This document shows, in pieces, positions 48,106 to 50,521 of a DNA stretch of 50,521 nucleotides (position 1 is the first letter of the stretch; the number at the start of each line of letters is the position of its first letter). The DNA comes from Antarcticimicrobium luteum. Its GTDB lineage: Bacteria; Pseudomonadota; Alphaproteobacteria; Rhodobacterales; Rhodobacteraceae. The stretch is taken from positions 1-50,521 of the forward strand of contig NZ_SMUV01000046.1 in the NCBI RefSeq assembly GCF_004358185.1, given 5' to 3'. A program made the translations under genes and the position numbers. The notes below the pieces were generated by a model that saw only the letters and a program-made list of their open reading frames with translations, did no database searches and had not been told where the DNA came from.

Positions 48106-50181
48106 ATGGTCCGTGATCCCCGCTATCATATCCTTTTTGAACCGGTTCAAATCGGCCCGGTCACGGCACCCAACCGGTTCATGCAGGCGCCTCATTGCAA
48201 TGGCATGGGCCGGATGTATCCCGACAGCATGATCGCCATGCGCGGCATGAAGGCCGAAGGCGGTTGGGGCATCGTGGCAACCGAACAGTGCGATTTCCAC
48301 CCGACCGGGGACGTCACGCCCTTTACCGAAACCCGGATGTGGGGTGACATGGATGTGCCTTATCTGGCGGGCATGGTGAACGCGGTGCAGAAACATGGAG
48401 GGCTGGCGGCGGTGGAACTGGTCCACAACGGCCATGACAGCGGCAATATCTACAGCCGCGAAGTACCCATCGGCCCGATGCACCGCCCGGTTACCTGGCG
48501 CAATCACCCGGTCCAGGCGCGGGCCATGGATCTGAGCGACATCCGCGCCTACCGCCGCTGGCACCGCGAGGCCGCCCTGCGCGCCCGCGAGGCGGGTTTT
48601 GACATCGTCGTGGTCTATGCAGGGCATGACGGCACCATGCCTTCCCATTTCCTGTCGCGCCGTCACAACCAGCGCGGCGATGAATACGGCGGCAGCCTTG
48701 AAAACCGCCTGCGGCTTTATCGCGAACTGCTGGAAGACACGCTTGACGCCGTCGGCGACACCATGGGCGTGATCGCACGATTTGCGGTGGACGAGATGAT
48801 GGGCCCGGACGGTCTGGAATGGCAACATGAAGGCCGCGACGCGATCGAGATGCTGGCGGAGATCCCGCATATGTGGGACGTCAACGTTTCCAATTGGGAA
48901 AACGACTCCATGACCTCGCGCTTCGCGCCCGAGGGCTATCAGGAGGAATATATCGCCTTCGTCAAACAGGTCACCAGTAAACCGGTTTCCACCGTCGGGC
49001 GCTATACCTCGCCCGACGCGATGGTGTCGGCGATCCGCCGTGGGTTGGTCGACATGATCTGCGCCGCGCGCCCTTCGATTGCCGATCCGTTCCTGCCCAA
49101 CAAGATCAAGGAAGGGCGGGTCGAGGACATTCGCGAATGTATTGGCTGCAATATCTGTGCGGCCTGGAACAATATCTCGGCCCCCATCCGCTGCACCCAA
49201 AACCCCACCATGGGCGAGGAATGGCGCAAGGGCTGGCACCCGGAAAAGATCGCTCCGAAAACGACGGACGCGCATGTGCTGGTGGTCGGGGCCGGACCGG
49301 CGGGGCTTGAAGCGGCGCATCAACTGGGCAAACGCGGCTACCGCGTGACGCTGGCCGAGGCTGCGGCACATGCCGGTGGCAGGGTCACCCGGGAAAGCGC
49401 CCTGCCAAACCTAAACGCCTGGGCGCGGGTCCGCGATTACCGGCTAGGGCAGATCGCGCCCATGGTGAATGTCGAACTCTACCTCAATAGCAAACTGTCG
49501 GCCGAGCAGGTTCTGGAATTCGGTGCCGATCACGTGGCGCTGGCCACCGGTGCCACCTGGCGGCGCGACGGCATCGGGCGGCATATCCGGGAACCGATCC
49601 CAGGGGCCGATCCGTCGAACAGCTTCAGCCCCGATGACATCATGGACGGCAAACGCCCTCCAAAAGGTCCGGTCGTGGTCTACGACGACGACCATTATTA
49701 CATGGGCGGCATGATGGCCGAGGTGCTGGCAGGAGAAGGCTACCAGGTGACGCTGGCGACTCCCGGCCTGTGTGTCAGCAGCTGGACCGAGCATTCGCTG
49801 GAACAGGAACACATCGAAAAACGGCTGATCGGCATGGGCGTGGAAATCCTGCCGCGCCACGGCGTGCTTTCACTCGGTGACGGGGTAGTCCAGATGGAAA
49901 ACCTCGTGACCGGTGAAACGCCTGAGCGACCGGGCGCGCTGGTGCCGGTCACCATGCGCCTGCCCAATGATGAACTTCACAACACGCTGACTGCGGATCA
50001 GAGGAAGCTTGATGCCGCGGGCGTCAAATCCCTTCGCCGTATTGGCGATTGTTATGGTCCTGCCACCATTGCGGCAGCCGTTTACGAAGGCCACCGTTAT
50101 GCCCGCGAGCTTGATGCCGAGACCGACCCGGATGGCGTGCCCTTCAAAACCGTAAAATACGATTTGGAACTCGGCGCTTGA
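48106..50181 (+). CDS. TMADH-family flavin/4Fe-4S amine dehydrogenase, paralog 3
   Basis: From ATG 48106 (AAGGAACG leader) the enzyme has 691 residues. Cys31 (FMQAPHC), Tyr171, His174 and Asp267 match the flavin link and catalytic triad of TMADH; Cys345, 348, 351 and 363 ligate the cluster. The cage is Gln61/Trp264/Asn355, with an extra Trp at 354 next to the Asn. This differs from both other paralogs. The FAD/NAD-like domain starts at VLVVGAGPAGLEAAHQLG. It begins 50 bases after the DMGDH-type gene, in the same direction, so the two may act in sequence or share an electron carrier. Confidence 0.85.
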   Translation: MVRDPRYHILFEPVQIGPVTAPNRFMQAPHCNGMGRMYPDSMIAMRGMKAEGGWGIVATEQCDFHPTGDVTPFTETRMWGDMDVPYLAGMVNAVQKHGGLAAVELVHNGHDSGNIYSREVPIGPMHRPVTWRNHPVQARAMDLSDIRAYRRWHREAALRAREAGFDIVVVYAGHDGTMPSHFLSRRHNQRGDEYGGSLENRLRLYRELLEDTLDAVGDTMGVIARFAVDEMMGPDGLEWQHEGRDAIEMLAEIPHMWDVNVSNWENDSMTSRFAPEGYQEEYIAFVKQVTSKPVSTVGRYTSPDAMVSAIRRGLVDMICAARPSIADPFLPNKIKEGRVEDIRECIGCNICAAWNNISAPIRCTQNPTMGEEWRKGWHPEKIAPKTTDAHVLVVGAGPAGLEAAHQLGKRGYRVTLAEAAAHAGGRVTRESALPNLNAWARVRDYRLGQIAPMVNVELYLNSKLSAEQVLEFGADHVALATGATWRRDGIGRHIREPIPGADPSNSFSPDDIMDGKRPPKGPVVVYDDDHYYMGGMMAEVLAGEGYQVTLATPGLCVSSWTEHSLEQEHIEKRLIGMGVEILPRHGVLSLGDGVVQMENLVTGETPERPGALVPVTMRLPNDELHNTLTADQRKLDAAGVKSLRRIGDCYGPATIAAAVYEGHRYARELDAETDPDGVPFKTVKYDLELGA

Positions 50182-50192
50182 CCTGATGACGG

Positions 50193-50283
50193 TGGTTCTG
50201 AATAGCCCCGTTTTTCTTAGACGCCTTCAGGTCTCAGTTTCCGCTGTCGTTCGAAGTCGACGGGCGACAGCATCCCGTTTCTC
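50193..50283 (-). mobile_element. IS3-family right-end remnant
   Basis: The minus strand encodes the last residues of an IS3-type OrfB (GMLSPVDFERQRKLRPEGV then stop), followed by an end sequence (tggttctgaatagccccg). The remainder is cut off by the IS6 left end at 50284. Confidence 0.65.
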
Positions 50284-50433
50284 GGTGCTGCCAGACGAAT
50301 GCGAACCAGTCACGGCAAGGACAGGATAGCTGTCCCTTATTCAGCACAGAGACCGCGCCACTCGGCGAGAGCGGCGGCGCGGTTCGACGCGCCGTTTCCG
50401 GATTTCTGATGCAAACATCGGCCCGAACCGATG
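50284..50433. mobile_element. IS6 deletion derivative interrupted by an IS3-family element
   Basis: It starts with ggtgctgccagacgaatgcg and the last transposase codons, nearly identical to 313-400 (two or three differences). It then jumps to the middle of the transposase (cggatttctgatgcaaacatcggcccg). It ends abruptly inside the RYWWHRFG region at 50433, where another element begins. It bounds module C on the right. Confidence 0.75.
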
Positions 50434-50521
50434 TGACCTGCTCCCCTGAAAAGTCCGCGGTTTGAAGTTAGCCTGTTCTCCAAACGAGGAGACAGACAAT
50501 GCGAAAAAGCCGATTCAGCGA
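50434..50521 (+). mobile_element. Start of an IS3-family insertion sequence (partial)
   Basis: An element end (tgacctgctcccctgaaaag) lies directly inside the IS6 remnant and leads to an OrfA start codon at 50499. The element continues beyond the window. Confidence 0.65.
50499..50521 (+). CDS. IS3-family OrfA, first codons only
   Basis: ATG 50499 follows GAGGAGACAG and reads MRKSRFS before the window ends. This matches the common start of IS3-type OrfA proteins (MRKSRF, then EEQI). Only seven codons are visible. Confidence 0.6.

Noticed and set aside
48052-49371. Leftward open frame of 439 codons
   Set aside because: It is antisense to TMADH paralog 3, in the same relative frame as the other shadow frames.
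1-50521. CRISPR arrays, tRNA or rRNA genes, plasmid replication or partition genes
   Set aside because: No regularly spaced repeats, no cloverleaf-like segments and no RepA/ParAB-like proteins were seen.

Overview
The window looks like high-GC alphaproteobacterial DNA, most probably Rhodobacterales (Roseobacter group). This rests on gene content: trimethylamine-dehydrogenase-type and dimethylglycine-dehydrogenase-type flavoproteins, a CbpA/CbpM pair, a class I PHA synthase, DUF1236 and RcnB-like small secreted proteins, and GlxA- and BetI-type regulators. No rRNA, tRNA, CRISPR array or replication gene was seen. The density of insertion-sequence debris suggests a plasmid or chromosomal island, but the sequence alone does not settle which.

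The window is a mosaic of catabolic and stress modules separated by whole or broken copies of one IS6-family element. Remnants lie at 1-88, 313-547, 16660-17100, 32764-33554 and 50284-50433, and one intact copy lies at 29291-30106.

Module A (558-16614) looks like uptake and CoA-dependent breakdown of a carnitine-like or betaine-like compound. It has an OpuA/ProU-type ABC transporter with a double-length permease, an amidase, a sulfotransferase-like protein, a metallo-beta-lactamase-fold hydrolase, an iron-type alcohol dehydrogenase, a desaturase or hydroxylase, a GlxA-type regulator, and a tight run of acyl-CoA dehydrogenase, NDP-forming acyl-CoA ligase and CaiD-like hydratase, then a quinone oxidoreductase.

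Module B (17259-32730) is a stress, envelope and storage block. It holds an MscS/BON protein, a headless Crp/Fnr fragment, a VIT-family transporter, a P-type ATPase, an ApbE fragment, CbpM/CbpA, a holin-like and a DUF883 protein, a cupin, PhaC, several small proteins, an OmpA-type lipoprotein, an SH3/DUF1236 protein and an RcnB-like protein. Several genes are truncated at clean junctions. Nine matches to a Crp/Fnr-like motif (YTRAY-N4-RTYAR) lie near its genes.

Module C (33555-50181) is the most striking. A leftward series encodes a Tat-secreted PotD-like binding protein, two permeases, an ATPase, a BetI-like TetR repressor, two TMADH-family flavin/iron-sulfur amine dehydrogenases, a tiny CxxC membrane protein, a collapsed fourth flavoprotein, a class III aminotransferase, a cupin and a truncated methyltransferase. 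Divergently, a DMGDH/sarcosine-dehydrogenase-type protein is followed by a third TMADH paralog. All three paralogs keep the flavin-linking Cys, the catalytic Tyr/His and the 4Fe-4S cysteines, but differ from TMADH and among themselves in the substrate-cage residues. Each may therefore oxidise a different amine. No ETF genes are present, so electrons would have to leave through a partner encoded elsewhere.

The right edge (50193-50521) contains the end of one IS3-family element and the start of another.
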